Position numbers and translations under genes: made by a program. Below the pieces are notes generated by a model, which ran no database searches, had not been told where the DNA came from, and saw only the letters and a program-made list of their open reading frames with translations. This document shows positions 45,588 to 54,332 of a stretch of 62,624 bases of DNA, in pieces; the first letter of the stretch is position 1, and each line of letters opens with the position of its first letter. Source of the stretch: Prevotella sp. (GTDB taxonomy: Bacteria > Bacteroidota > Bacteroidia > Bacteroidales > Bacteroidaceae); contig JAGCDO010000011.1 in NCBI GenBank assembly GCA_017651265.1, forward strand, positions 1-62,624, given 5' to 3'.

Positions 45588-47015
45588 TTAGGGGGTGGCC
45601 TCATAGCACCCCGCATCCGGCTCCTCATCCCTCCTTCGTCCGTCACGGTCGGTGGGCAGTGCAGTGGCTTTATCAGCCCTACCAATAGCCGTAGATTTCT
45701 CAGACAAGTGGAAGTCGTAGCGCTGCTTATCAATGTCCACCAGCATGAACAACTTCTCACCGCTGATGGCTGCCGTATCCTTCACCTCCTCCCACAGGAT
45801 ATTGGTGAAATGCGTTGAGTCGTCCACCTCAGGCGTTCTCAGGATGGAATGGGCGAACGTATAGTTGAATGTAGTCGAGTCGTTCTGTGCCCCCATGATC
45901 ACATCCTCGGCGTAGCCCGTAATAATCGAGTTCATGCAGTTCAGCTGTTCCAGTGGGTGTTGCGCATCAGCAGCAAACAGCAAGGCCGGTCCTCTATTGC
46001 TATCAAAGGGATAGAACTGCGCCAACGTACAGTGGTTAAGACTGACGTCCCCACCGAGAATATCCAGACAAGCCCCGAGGGTATTGGTCAACTGACAGTT
46101 CTCCAGCGTTACCTTTGCATTCACGGCACTCAGTCCTGCTCCTTGACAGTTATGAACCATCACGTTCCGCATGGTCAGCTTCTGTCGGTCAACCGCTGCA
46201 GAATCGCACACAATCCCATTAAACGTACTATGTATATCCGTATATTCCAGTACATTATCATACGAGCTCTCGTAGATATGTATTCCCTGCCACTGTCCGC
46301 TCACCATGTCATACGGCAGGTAGTCGAACATCCTGTCCATCCTGTCGCCACGCAGCACCACATTCGCCTCGGCCGTACCCTCCGTAATCAGGCGTCCGTA
46401 CACCTCCAATCCGCTGTTCCCATGGAAATAAACGGTCTTCCCAGCCGGTATCCGTAGCGTAGCCCCCTCGTCCACGCGCATCATACCGTAGATGATGGTG
46501 GGTTTGGAACCCTCTAGAACCAGTTCGTCCTTCACCGTTACGTCACTCAGAATATCCGCATCCCATGTGTAGGCATTCAGATTCACCTTCTGTACAGCCC
46601 CGCTTTCCAGGGTGAACACCAGGTTGTCTTCGAGTATCTGCGGATCAGGATATCCATTCTCTGGCGATGTCAGTTCCACGAACACCCGGATACTATCCTT
46701 ATTGCGAATCTCAAGGTTATGCGTTTGATAGCCCGCCGACTGTCCTAAGTAGACACCATCCACATTCACCCTGTAGCCCGTTTGGTTACCGTTTGCCAGT
46801 CGTACATCCGTACACCTGATGCCTTCGCCTGAGCGGTTAAACACCCAGAACGTACGCGTACTCGATGGAATTCTCGAGAACACCGTGTCCATCTTCACCG
46901 TGTCGGTGGAGAATGTGAGGAGATACGACGGGGATGTCGTAAACGAGTCATCGTCAGTACATGCCACACAGAGCATGACTGTCAAGAGGAATTGGATCAG
47001 ATATCTACATTTCAT
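45588..47015 (-). CDS. Right-handed beta-helix lipoprotein
   Basis: A 475-residue lipoprotein (lipobox LLTVMLCVAC, then TDDDS). Residues about 30-150 form a beta-rich domain, and about 190-400 have the NVVLRGD, IHIYESSYDNVLEYTDIHSTFNGIV and VTLENCQLTNTLGACLDILGG spacing of pectate-lyase-like parallel beta-helices. Such proteins are surface-exposed in Bacteroidetes; catalytic residues are not evident, so activity is unclear. The ATG at 47015 is chosen because the signal peptide starts there. The stop codon sits at the edge of a CCCCTCC repeat, and the last four residues (EATP) may come from it. Confidence 0.8.
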   Translation of the reverse strand: MKCRYLIQFLLTVMLCVACTDDDSFTTSPSYLLTFSTDTVKMDTVFSRIPSSTRTFWVFNRSGEGIRCTDVRLANGNQTGYRVNVDGVYLGQSAGYQTHNLEIRNKDSIRVFVELTSPENGYPDPQILEDNLVFTLESGAVQKVNLNAYTWDADILSDVTVKDELVLEGSKPTIIYGMMRVDEGATLRIPAGKTVYFHGNSGLEVYGRLITEGTAEANVVLRGDRMDRMFDYLPYDMVSGQWQGIHIYESSYDNVLEYTDIHSTFNGIVCDSAAVDRQKLTMRNVMVHNCQGAGLSAVNAKVTLENCQLTNTLGACLDILGGDVSLNHCTLAQFYPFDSNRGPALLFAADAQHPLEQLNCMNSIITGYAEDVIMGAQNDSTTFNYTFAHSILRTPEVDDSTHFTNILWEEVKDTAAISGEKLFMLVDIDKQRYDFHLSEKSTAIGRADKATALPTDRDGRRRDEEPDAGCYEATP

Positions 47016-47064
47016 TATACCTATAACGCAGTTTCCCCCTCGTTTATTGTACCACAACAAGTGT

Positions 47065-48993
47065 TTAGAGGTTTTTACACTCCTCCATCCACAGCGTACT
47101 CATCGCATCAGACGGCATACGCCAGTCGCCTCTGGGTGACAGACTCACGCTACCCACCTTCGGTCCGTCGGGCATACACGAGCGTTTGAACTGCTGTGAG
47201 AAGAACCTTCTTACGAACGTGGTGAGCCATTTCTTGATCGTATCATCATCGTATTTCCCTTCGAATGCATGCTGAGCCAGCAGGAAGATCTTTCTGGGTG
47301 AGAATCCGAAGCGCAGGAAGTAATAGAGGAAGAAGTCATGCAACTCATACGGTCCCACCAGATCCTCGGTCTTCTGCTTGATATTTCCTTTTTCGTCAGC
47401 CGGTGTCAGCTCGGGCGAGATCGGTGTATCCAGCACATCGAGCAGCACCTCTGCCCCCTTCTTGTCATCTCCTTCCATCTCCTCAGCCACGTAGCGCACC
47501 AGGTATTGGATAAGCGTCTTGGGCACACTCGCATTCACGCCGTACATCGACATATGGTCACCGTTGTAGGTAGCCCATCCCAAGGCCAGCTCACTCAGGT
47601 CGCCCGTGCCCACTACGAAGCCACCAATCTGGTTCGTCAAGTCCATCAGAATCTGCGTACGCTCCCTTGCCTGCGCATTCTCGTAGGTCACATCATGCAC
47701 CTTCGGGTCATGACCGATATCCTCAAAGTGCTGCATGACCGCCTTGGCGATATTGATCTCCTTGATGGTCACCCCGAGGTTCTCCATCAATGCGATGGCA
47801 TTATGATAGGTGCGGTCGGTGGTACCGAATCCCGGCATGGTCACGCCGATGATTCCCTTGCGCGACAGTCCGAGCTTATCGAACGTCTTCACGCAGACCA
47901 GCAGCGCCAGCGTACTGTCCAGACCGCCGCTGATGCCCAGCACCACGTTCTTACTGTTCGTATGCAGAATACGCTTCGCCAGTCCGCTCACCTGAATATT
48001 CAGTATCTCGTCGCAGCTGTTCTTCATATCCTTACTTTGCGGAATGAACGGATGAGGATCAATCTCGCGCAGCAGGACAAAGTCGCGCGGTGTAATGGAA
48101 TGTGCATCCAAGATCGAAGCCACATTACCGCGTTGTGCATTCACATACGTACTGTTTGTTCTTCGTTCAGCCCGTAAGCGTTCAATATCAATCTGCGAGA
48201 TGATCAGCTGTTCATTCATACTGAACCGTTCAGCCTCTGCAATCAGTCGTCCGTTCTCGTAGATCATTGCATTACCGCCATACACCACATCCTGCGTACT
48301 CTCGCCGAAACCGCTTCCGCTATAGATATAGCCCGTAATGGTACGAGCACTCTGCTGAGCCAACAACGACTTCAGGTAATCGTGCTTACCAATCAGCTCA
48401 TCACTGGCAGAGAGATTGAATATCAGGTCGGCCCCCGCCAAAGCCAGTCGGTTACTTGGTGGTGCAGGAGCCCATACATCCTCGCATATCTCGATACCCA
48501 AGATAGCACCGTCGCACGTACGGATCAGCTGCGGTTCCCTTGACACCGTAATCCTCGTACCCGCAAAGCGGATCTCCGTAGGATGCAGATCCTGCGACGA
48601 AGCGAACTACCGTTTCTCATAGAACTCACTGTAGTTCGGCAGATAAGTCTTGGGAATCAGTGCCAGCAGATCACCTTTCTGGATCACCGCAGCGCAGTTC
48701 AGCAGCAGGTCGCCCACGATAACAGGCAAGCCCACAATCGCTATCACGTCAAGTTTTCTGGTGAAGTCGAGCAACATCATCACCGCTGTTTCCGACTGTT
48801 CCAGCAGTGCGTGCTGTCGGAACAGGTCCTGACAAGTATAGCCTGTGATAGACAATTCAGGGAATACGATAACCTCCACGCCCTTGCCCTCAGCCTGGGC
48901 AATCATGCTCTCTATCTGCTGGGTATTGTAAATACAATCAGCCACCTTCACTTGAGGGATAGCCGCAGCCACTGTGATGAATCCGTTTTGCAT
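47065..48993 (-). pseudogene. nadE: NAD+ synthase (glutamine-hydrolysing), interrupted by an in-frame TAG
   Basis: Makes NAD from nicotinate adenine dinucleotide with glutamine. The frame is collinear with a full 642-residue NadE, but codon 129 is TAG (48607-48609), between FYEKR and FASSQDLHPTE. Glu46 and Lys115 of the nitrilase triad lie before it, and Cys170 (IEICEDVW) after it. The synthetase domain downstream is intact, with the PP-loop LGISGGLDSTLALL. One transition would explain the stop: TGG (Trp) or CAG (Gln) to TAG. A GTG at 48546 could start a separate C-terminal protein with an ammonia-dependent synthetase. The promoter (49029-49060) looks intact. A sequencing error remains possible. 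Confidence 0.85.
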
Positions 48994-49028
48994 GCTCTTT
49001 CGTATCGTTAGTTTAACCTATGATACCG

Positions 49029-49060
49029 CAAAGATAAAGCAAATAATTGAAAACACCAAA
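49029..49060 (-). promoter_or_regulatory. Promoter of nadE (TTTG-N20-TATCTTTG)
   Basis: On the minus strand TTTG (49060-49057) and TATCTTTG (49036-49029) are exactly 20 bp apart, 35 bp upstream of the ATG at 48993. Confidence 0.7.
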
Positions 49061-49121
49061 TAATCCCCCGAAAAACGAGGTTTTACTCCGATTGATACTG
49101 TGGGATGAGACCTTCAAACAA

Positions 49122-50063
49122 TTAGTGACCTGTTTGGCGACGGAGTAAGCGTTGTTCATTTGTGATGGAGGGTTGATCATATTGTCTGAACATCTCGTCC
49201 GTCCATTCATCAACAAGTACGTCGGGCAAAAGGAGGGAGCGATAGCGAGTCAGTAGTTCGTTGACGGTCGGCATGAGCGAACGGAGTCCTTGGAGGTCCT
49301 GGTGTACCACTGAGCCACAGATGTTGTAGAACGTTTCAATCAACTTCTTGGCTGTTGACGATTCACTGTTGTGACTCCTGGCATAGATATCGCCAGTTGG
49401 TGAACCCCAAACAAAATGAAAACTCATAGTCCTATGGTCGAAGAATGACGGCATCACAGGAATAGGCATATTGGGATTTCTGACGATATAAGTATCAACC
49501 AAGTCAGAATAGACCTTCGGATCCATGTGCACGGCGGTATAGACAGCCAGCAGATGAAGTCGTTGGATAGAGTCGTAGGCAGCCACATCCACTTTCATCT
49601 TAAATGGTCGCACCACGCTTTTCCCGAGTGTGGGATAGTTGGGATGTACATCGTTACACTTCAGCAGAACCAGAGCTGTGTCCTTTACGTCATAGGTAAG
49701 GGCAATAGGACCATCGTTAGGAGACAAGACCATGAAAAGATTATCATGTTTTGGGCAAGTATTCTGCATCTTCCACTGCTGCTCGTAGTAGTCATTTCTG
49801 ATATGATCCCTTTCCTTTTGCTCCTCCTCGGTGGTTGCTTCGCCGGAGAATATCGGTTGATGACCCCCTGTCAGCCATTCCTTCGCTTCTAGATTACCTT
49901 CGTAGCGGAAGGTCTCGATTGTGTTTTTGATATACTCCACTCCCTGACGGTATTTCAACATGGAGCTGGCTTCCAAACGGTCAGTCTGCTTACCTTTGTT
50001 CGTCTGTGCCGTGGCCATACTTGTTATGAGTACCAGCACGACAATGATTATACTTTTCTTCAT
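49122..50063 (-). CDS. Exported protein of unknown function, last gene of the ECF-sigma operon
   Basis: A 313-residue protein with a clear signal peptide (MKKSIIIVVLVLITSMATAQ). The mature part is hydrophilic, with a PKHDNLFMVLSPNDGPIALTY segment and repeated mention of short acidic and basic runs; no known domain was recognised. It follows the DUF4419-type gene by 42 bp in the same direction, and may be under the same ECF sigma control. The family is probably restricted to Prevotella-like species, which is a guess. Confidence 0.6.
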   Translation of the reverse strand: MKKSIIIVVLVLITSMATAQTNKGKQTDRLEASSMLKYRQGVEYIKNTIETFRYEGNLEAKEWLTGGHQPIFSGEATTEEEQKERDHIRNDYYEQQWKMQNTCPKHDNLFMVLSPNDGPIALTYDVKDTALVLLKCNDVHPNYPTLGKSVVRPFKMKVDVAAYDSIQRLHLLAVYTAVHMDPKVYSDLVDTYIVRNPNMPIPVMPSFFDHRTMSFHFVWGSPTGDIYARSHNSESSTAKKLIETFYNICGSVVHQDLQGLRSLMPTVNELLTRYRSLLLPDVLVDEWTDEMFRQYDQPSITNEQRLLRRQTGH

Positions 50064-50105
50064 AGGTCGATTCGTTTTAGTAACATGTTTTTAGTGGTGG
50101 CTCTC

Positions 50106-51986
50106 TTATAACCATATATTAACTTCTTTCATCAAGACGTTGTACTTTTTCTTTTGGTAGTCAAGTGTCTGGGTTTTAAAGCCAACATACGAAATGCGGA
50201 CCTTGTCCTTTTTGTTTCTGAACTTCATGGTGAATTTGCCGTTGTTGTCGGTAATGGTAGCTTCTATGATGCGACCGTTCTCGTCTATCTCACAGACGGT
50301 TGCTCCCATGAGAGGTCCCATATCGTCTCTCACAACACCACTTATGGTATAGCTAGTTCCCAACGGTTCATTCGTTGCTTTTTTGGTTGTGATCTCAATC
50401 ACACCATTTTCACCTTGCAGACTATAGACGGCCGTTGCCGCAGCATCCTTTAATACCGTCTTCGTCTTGATGTCGTCAGGGTTGATGTCCGAAAGTTTAC
50501 CATGGAAGCGAGCACCATCCACAATGATCATCGGCTCATCATTTTTTCGACGCTTCGGAGGAAGTTGTAAGAGAACTCTTGGGAAATGCTTACTGATGGA
50601 ATCCTGCACTTCTTCACTCATGTCGCCACGGATAGTCAGTTCGTCAATCTGCAGGTTGTAGAACCACTCTGGCAGTACCACTTCGTCGGTAAATTCCAGT
50701 CGTAGTTTTTTGACATGTGGCAAATCCTTAAGGAAGTCAGGCACTCTTCTCACACGCAATTGAATGCCATCAGAATATTGCTGGTTATCTTTTGCCACGA
50801 GACTTTTCAAGATAACATCATCGCTTTCCATCTGTCGTACCACCCACCCCATCTTGGGCGTGAGGGCACGCGTCTCTTTATCCACCTCGGTACCGATAAA
50901 GCCAGCAATAAGTTGTAGTGGCGTTTCAAGTTTAACACTACCATCGGCAATATCGATGATTTGGTATTTAAAGTCCACATACACCCGTTCCGAAGGCATC
51001 GACTCCGTATGCGCCACCTCATCGAGTGTCACCCCGTTCTCGTTAGGGAAGAACTTGAGTATCCATCCATCTAATTGGGTAGGTTCACGGAAGTCGCAAC
51101 CGCCACCAATCAGTTTGTTAGGATCAGTCTTCTTCACCATGTTCTTCCAGAATTTCTGGTTAGGGTTCCCATTGGATGCCATCACGAACTCCTTCAGGAT
51201 GGGCTTCAAACTATTGATCCATTCTGTCATGTCATACTGCTCCAGTTGCTGCGTCTTATCCAACACCTTCTGCCAGTCATCAGGTGTTCCTTTGAGGGTG
51301 ATGTTCGGAATGCCACAGGCCAGATAAACAACGATAAAATCAAAATAGTTTTTCATGGTTTCCATCAGCGTGATCTGCGAGGTGATGCGCTCGGTTACGC
51401 CAGTGGTGGAGAAGTCGGCTGTGATGGTCTTGGCAATGTCGCCTTTGGTGTTCTCGTGGATTCTTGCTGTGAAGTCAGACAGGATCTGTTCCCAGTCTGT
51501 TTCCTCCGTGAGCAAATCCTTGTCAGTCTGTACTGCCAGATCCATTTTCCCATCATGACTCACAATCATGTCACGCATCTCCTCCGCATGGGCATCCACA
51601 TAACGGGCGAATCCCTGACTGATCAGCACCCATATCATGTCGGGTGAGAGCACGAGCGGACGGTGTTCTGCATAAGCACGCACAACCGTTTTGAAGAAAA
51701 CATCCTTCCCTGTGAAGGTATAGAAAAACTCGTCATCAGAAAAGCTTCGGGCAATGATGGCGTGCGTATCACCAGGCACGCCTTCATCACGGAGGATGCC
51801 ATAAAGCGCAAAAGCACCACTCTTCAGAGATTCCTCCATGGGATAATCATCTTCTATCGGCTTCAGGTCCTCGTCAACCACAAAGGTGATGCTACCCTTC
51901 GACTTTTGGAGGATGCCGTTGCTGTTCTGTGCCGTGGCCATACAGGAGACGAGCGCAAGTGTAAAAATGGTAATACTTCTCTTCAT
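50106..51986 (-). CDS. DUF4419 protein with C-terminal TonB-plug-like and CarboxypepD_reg-like segments
   Basis: A 626-residue exported protein (signal peptide MKRSITIFTLALVSCMATAQ). Residues about 60-360 carry DUF4419 marks (HRPLVLSPDMIWVLISQGFA). Residues 485-537 look like the plug of SusC-type receptors (IIVDGARF, SDINPDDI, VLKDAAATAVYS, GENGVIEITT). Residues 546-620 look like a CarboxypepD_reg domain (ISGVVRDDMGPLMGATV, ISYVGFKTQ). There is no barrel, and the order of the last two is opposite to SusC. The plug part likely mediates protein contact at the outer membrane, but the role is unknown. It lies in an ECF-sigma operon. Confidence 0.75.
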   Translation of the reverse strand: MKRSITIFTLALVSCMATAQNSNGILQKSKGSITFVVDEDLKPIEDDYPMEESLKSGAFALYGILRDEGVPGDTHAIIARSFSDDEFFYTFTGKDVFFKTVVRAYAEHRPLVLSPDMIWVLISQGFARYVDAHAEEMRDMIVSHDGKMDLAVQTDKDLLTEETDWEQILSDFTARIHENTKGDIAKTITADFSTTGVTERITSQITLMETMKNYFDFIVVYLACGIPNITLKGTPDDWQKVLDKTQQLEQYDMTEWINSLKPILKEFVMASNGNPNQKFWKNMVKKTDPNKLIGGGCDFREPTQLDGWILKFFPNENGVTLDEVAHTESMPSERVYVDFKYQIIDIADGSVKLETPLQLIAGFIGTEVDKETRALTPKMGWVVRQMESDDVILKSLVAKDNQQYSDGIQLRVRRVPDFLKDLPHVKKLRLEFTDEVVLPEWFYNLQIDELTIRGDMSEEVQDSISKHFPRVLLQLPPKRRKNDEPMIIVDGARFHGKLSDINPDDIKTKTVLKDAAATAVYSLQGENGVIEITTKKATNEPLGTSYTISGVVRDDMGPLMGATVCEIDENGRIIEATITDNNGKFTMKFRNKKDKVRISYVGFKTQTLDYQKKKYNVLMKEVNIWL

Positions 51987-52028
51987 AGATTAATTGGGTT
52001 CATTTATAGATGTTAGTATTTAGAGTAA

Positions 52029-53153
52029 TCAGTATAATTCCGTACTCAACGTACCATCGAAGCTGATGGGATCGCGGTTCAGCGATCGTACGCGAATGAT
52101 GGCCTTACCTGTGTCGTAGAGTTCCATCACATAGTGGTATTTGTCCTCACGCGTTCTCACGTCGATATCTATCTGCGTGTATTTCTTCGACTTGGGGATG
52201 CTTGTCTTATAACTCAGCACCGGTTCCTCGAAGTTCAGACCAATCGAGGGTGAAATCGTTGATGATACACGAGCCTGCCCTAAATAAGGCAGATAGCTGT
52301 GCAGCGTATCGCCTCGCAGTTCCAGGTAGAAGTCGGGCGTCACTGTTCTCGTCCCATAGCGCATGGTGTTCATCGTATGCACGTTGATACGCCAATGTTT
52401 CTCGGCAATGGCATCGGCTACAGTCCCCTTGCCTCTCTCGGTCCAATACGTATGACAATAACATAGAGACATATCACCACTCTTCGTTCGTTTGACGTCG
52501 AATTCCACATCTTCCTTGTCATTGAACTTCAAGACATAATCAATGGTATCTGTGCCGTTCTGGTGGAACTCGTACATATGACTCTCCATGGCATTCTTGC
52601 TCAGATTATTGATGACAGAGCAGATAGAATCAACCACCTCATCTTTAACCATTTCTTTGATTCCGCACATGGTATGCCTAAGCTTCGAATTCTTTTCACC
52701 GAAGTACGTCTGGTCATAGACAAGATTCATACCCTTTTTTCGCAGGTAATCCTCCAACTGTTGCAGCCGTGGATGGGGTTGTCCCATTCTCTTCATGTCT
52801 GGTTGTTCTGACAAAGAAAGATCGGTCATCCGATGTCCATGACGGTATTCGGCTTTGCCGTCAATAACATGAAAGCGCGCAAAATCCCAGATAGCGTCTT
52901 GGTTAATATCATCATGACGAAATACCAATTCGTACTTGATGGTATCCACCCCGTTCTTATGATACTCGAAGCGATAGCTCTCTGATGCCACCTTACTCAC
53001 CTGAGCAAAGATGTTACGAATGTAGTCAGTCATCACATGTCCATCTTGCTTCTGGAGGTAGGCATCCAACTCACTGAGGCGTGCATCCGCTGTCTGACTG
53101 AATGCCGTTGTTGCCCATGCTATTAACAATATGAATATATATCGCTTACCCAT
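52029..53153 (-). CDS. Exported protein with internal duplication and C-terminal DUF4251 domain
   Basis: A 374-residue protein with a signal peptide ending near FSQTADA. Two related segments follow: FEYHKNGVDTIKYELVF near residue 63 and YEFHQNGTDTIDYVLKF near residue 194, each preceded by an LSELDAYL/LQQLEDYL-type helix. The last 110 residues match DUF4251 (YLELRGDTLHSYLPYLGQA, then VRTREDKYHYVMELYDTG), a Bacteroidetes beta-barrel-like domain of unknown function. It lies 2 bp after the gene for the anti-sigma-like membrane protein. Confidence 0.7.
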   Translation of the reverse strand: MGKRYIFILLIAWATTAFSQTADARLSELDAYLQKQDGHVMTDYIRNIFAQVSKVASESYRFEYHKNGVDTIKYELVFRHDDINQDAIWDFARFHVIDGKAEYRHGHRMTDLSLSEQPDMKRMGQPHPRLQQLEDYLRKKGMNLVYDQTYFGEKNSKLRHTMCGIKEMVKDEVVDSICSVINNLSKNAMESHMYEFHQNGTDTIDYVLKFNDKEDVEFDVKRTKSGDMSLCYCHTYWTERGKGTVADAIAEKHWRINVHTMNTMRYGTRTVTPDFYLELRGDTLHSYLPYLGQARVSSTISPSIGLNFEEPVLSYKTSIPKSKKYTQIDIDVRTREDKYHYVMELYDTGKAIIRVRSLNRDPISFDGTLSTELY

Positions 53154-53155
53154 AA

Positions 53156-53746
53156 TCAGTTATTCAATTTATCTTCAATAGCTTGTTGAAGTCGTTTACC
53201 CCTCATACGAATCTGCTCTTCATGCTCTGTCATGGCCACAAGCGGATCTTGTTCTATAGAGAATTCAGCATCATTTGTAGGTTCTTCAGCGGTGGGAATC
53301 AGTTCAACCAACTTGGTAACAGTCTGCGGTTGCTTCTTCACCGACTTCCTGACGGGTTGCACCCTTGCCTTAGCTACCGTTTGCTTCGGTTCCTCCACAA
53401 CAGGTTCTGGCGTTTCCACCACAGGTTGTGATGTTTCAACGGGCTCAGTAACCGCTGCGGGCGATTCCACCTGCTGCTGGGGAGTTTGCTCCTCCATCTG
53501 CTGCGCCACAACAGGTTGCTGGGTTGACTGCTCTTGTGTGAAGTGGAAGACCAAGAACAAGGCGATGCAGGCAGCGGCAGCTACGGCAGCATAGATCCAC
53601 AGACGATGATGCTTGGCGGGCGACAGCTCTTCCTCCAAACGTTGCAGCAGGCGCTCGTTCAGGTCATCAGGCAAGGCTTGCAGTTGCTGCTCCCGTCTGT
53701 TAACCGCTTCGCGCAGGTTCTTATCGTTATTGAGTTCGTTCATCAT
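53156..53746 (-). CDS. Single-pass membrane protein, probable anti-sigma factor
   Basis: A 196-residue protein. The N-terminal 45 residues are cytoplasmic and helical (LREAVNRREQQLQALPDDLNE). One membrane helix follows (WIYAAVAAAACIALFLVFHF, about 50-69). The outer part is rich in Pro, Val, Gln and Glu (about 75-150). It starts directly after the ECF sigma factor stop, the usual place of a cognate anti-sigma factor, though no classic zinc-binding anti-sigma motif is visible. Binding to the sigma factor is inferred from position and topology only. Confidence 0.65.
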   Translation of the reverse strand: MMNELNNDKNLREAVNRREQQLQALPDDLNERLLQRLEEELSPAKHHRLWIYAAVAAAACIALFLVFHFTQEQSTQQPVVAQQMEEQTPQQQVESPAAVTEPVETSQPVVETPEPVVEEPKQTVAKARVQPVRKSVKKQPQTVTKLVELIPTAEEPTNDAEFSIEQDPLVAMTEHEEQIRMRGKRLQQAIEDKLNN

Positions 53747-54283
53747 TCAAAGAGATTTAATCATTCGATAGAGTTTCTTACGGATACGACTCAACTGGGA
53801 GCCGACGGTAGAGGTAATGGAGCCCGTGACAAAAGCGATGTCGGCAAGACTCATATTGTCGTAGTAGAACATGCTCACGATGGCCTGCTCGTGCGATGGC
53901 AGCTTTTCCAAGGCCTGTTCCAACTGTTGTATCGTCTGTTCGTCCTGAGGCTCTTCATCGGATGCCGCCAGACTGTTACTCAGCTCGTGGTCGTCCATCG
54001 ATACGATGACAGGACTCTTCCCTCTGATGAAGTTCAGCGACTCATGGTAAGCAATGCGGTTGAGCCATGTGGCCAGTGTGGCCTGTTGCGGATTATAACC
54101 CTCTATGCCCCGTAGGGCTTTGACGAACACATCCTGATACACCTCTTCGGCATCCTCACGCAGCGGTACAATACGCTGCACCATGCGAAACACCATCGGA
54201 CCATAGGTTGCGAGCAACTGCTGGCATGCTGCCGACTTTCGCTGTCGCAGTTCACTGATCAGAATGGTTGTTTCTTTTTCCAT
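53747..54283 (-). CDS. ECF-type RNA polymerase sigma factor
   Basis: A 178-residue sigma-70 factor with only regions 2 and 4: QRIVPLREDAEEVYQDVFVKALRGIEGYN and ATWLNRIAYHESLNFIR in region 2, and LEKLPSHEQAIVSMFYYDNMSLADIAFVTG with SQLSRIRKKLYRMI in region 4. It is the first gene of a five-gene minus-strand unit with a probable anti-sigma factor and three exported proteins, so a cell-envelope signal is likely. The signal and regulon cannot be read; autoregulation is a common property of such operons. Confidence 0.92.
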   Translation of the reverse strand: MEKETTILISELRQRKSAACQQLLATYGPMVFRMVQRIVPLREDAEEVYQDVFVKALRGIEGYNPQQATLATWLNRIAYHESLNFIRGKSPVIVSMDDHELSNSLAASDEEPQDEQTIQQLEQALEKLPSHEQAIVSMFYYDNMSLADIAFVTGSITSTVGSQLSRIRKKLYRMIKSL

Positions 54284-54332
54284 GTAAATGCCTTCTATCT
54301 ATATGTACACACAAGATAGAAAATTATTGCAA

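Noticed and set aside
48607-48609. TAG recoded as an amino acid
   Set aside because: TAG is used as a normal stop at the ends of the aminotransferase, lemA, uvrA and cdd genes, prfA (RF1) is present and intact, and no suppressor tRNA was seen in the window.
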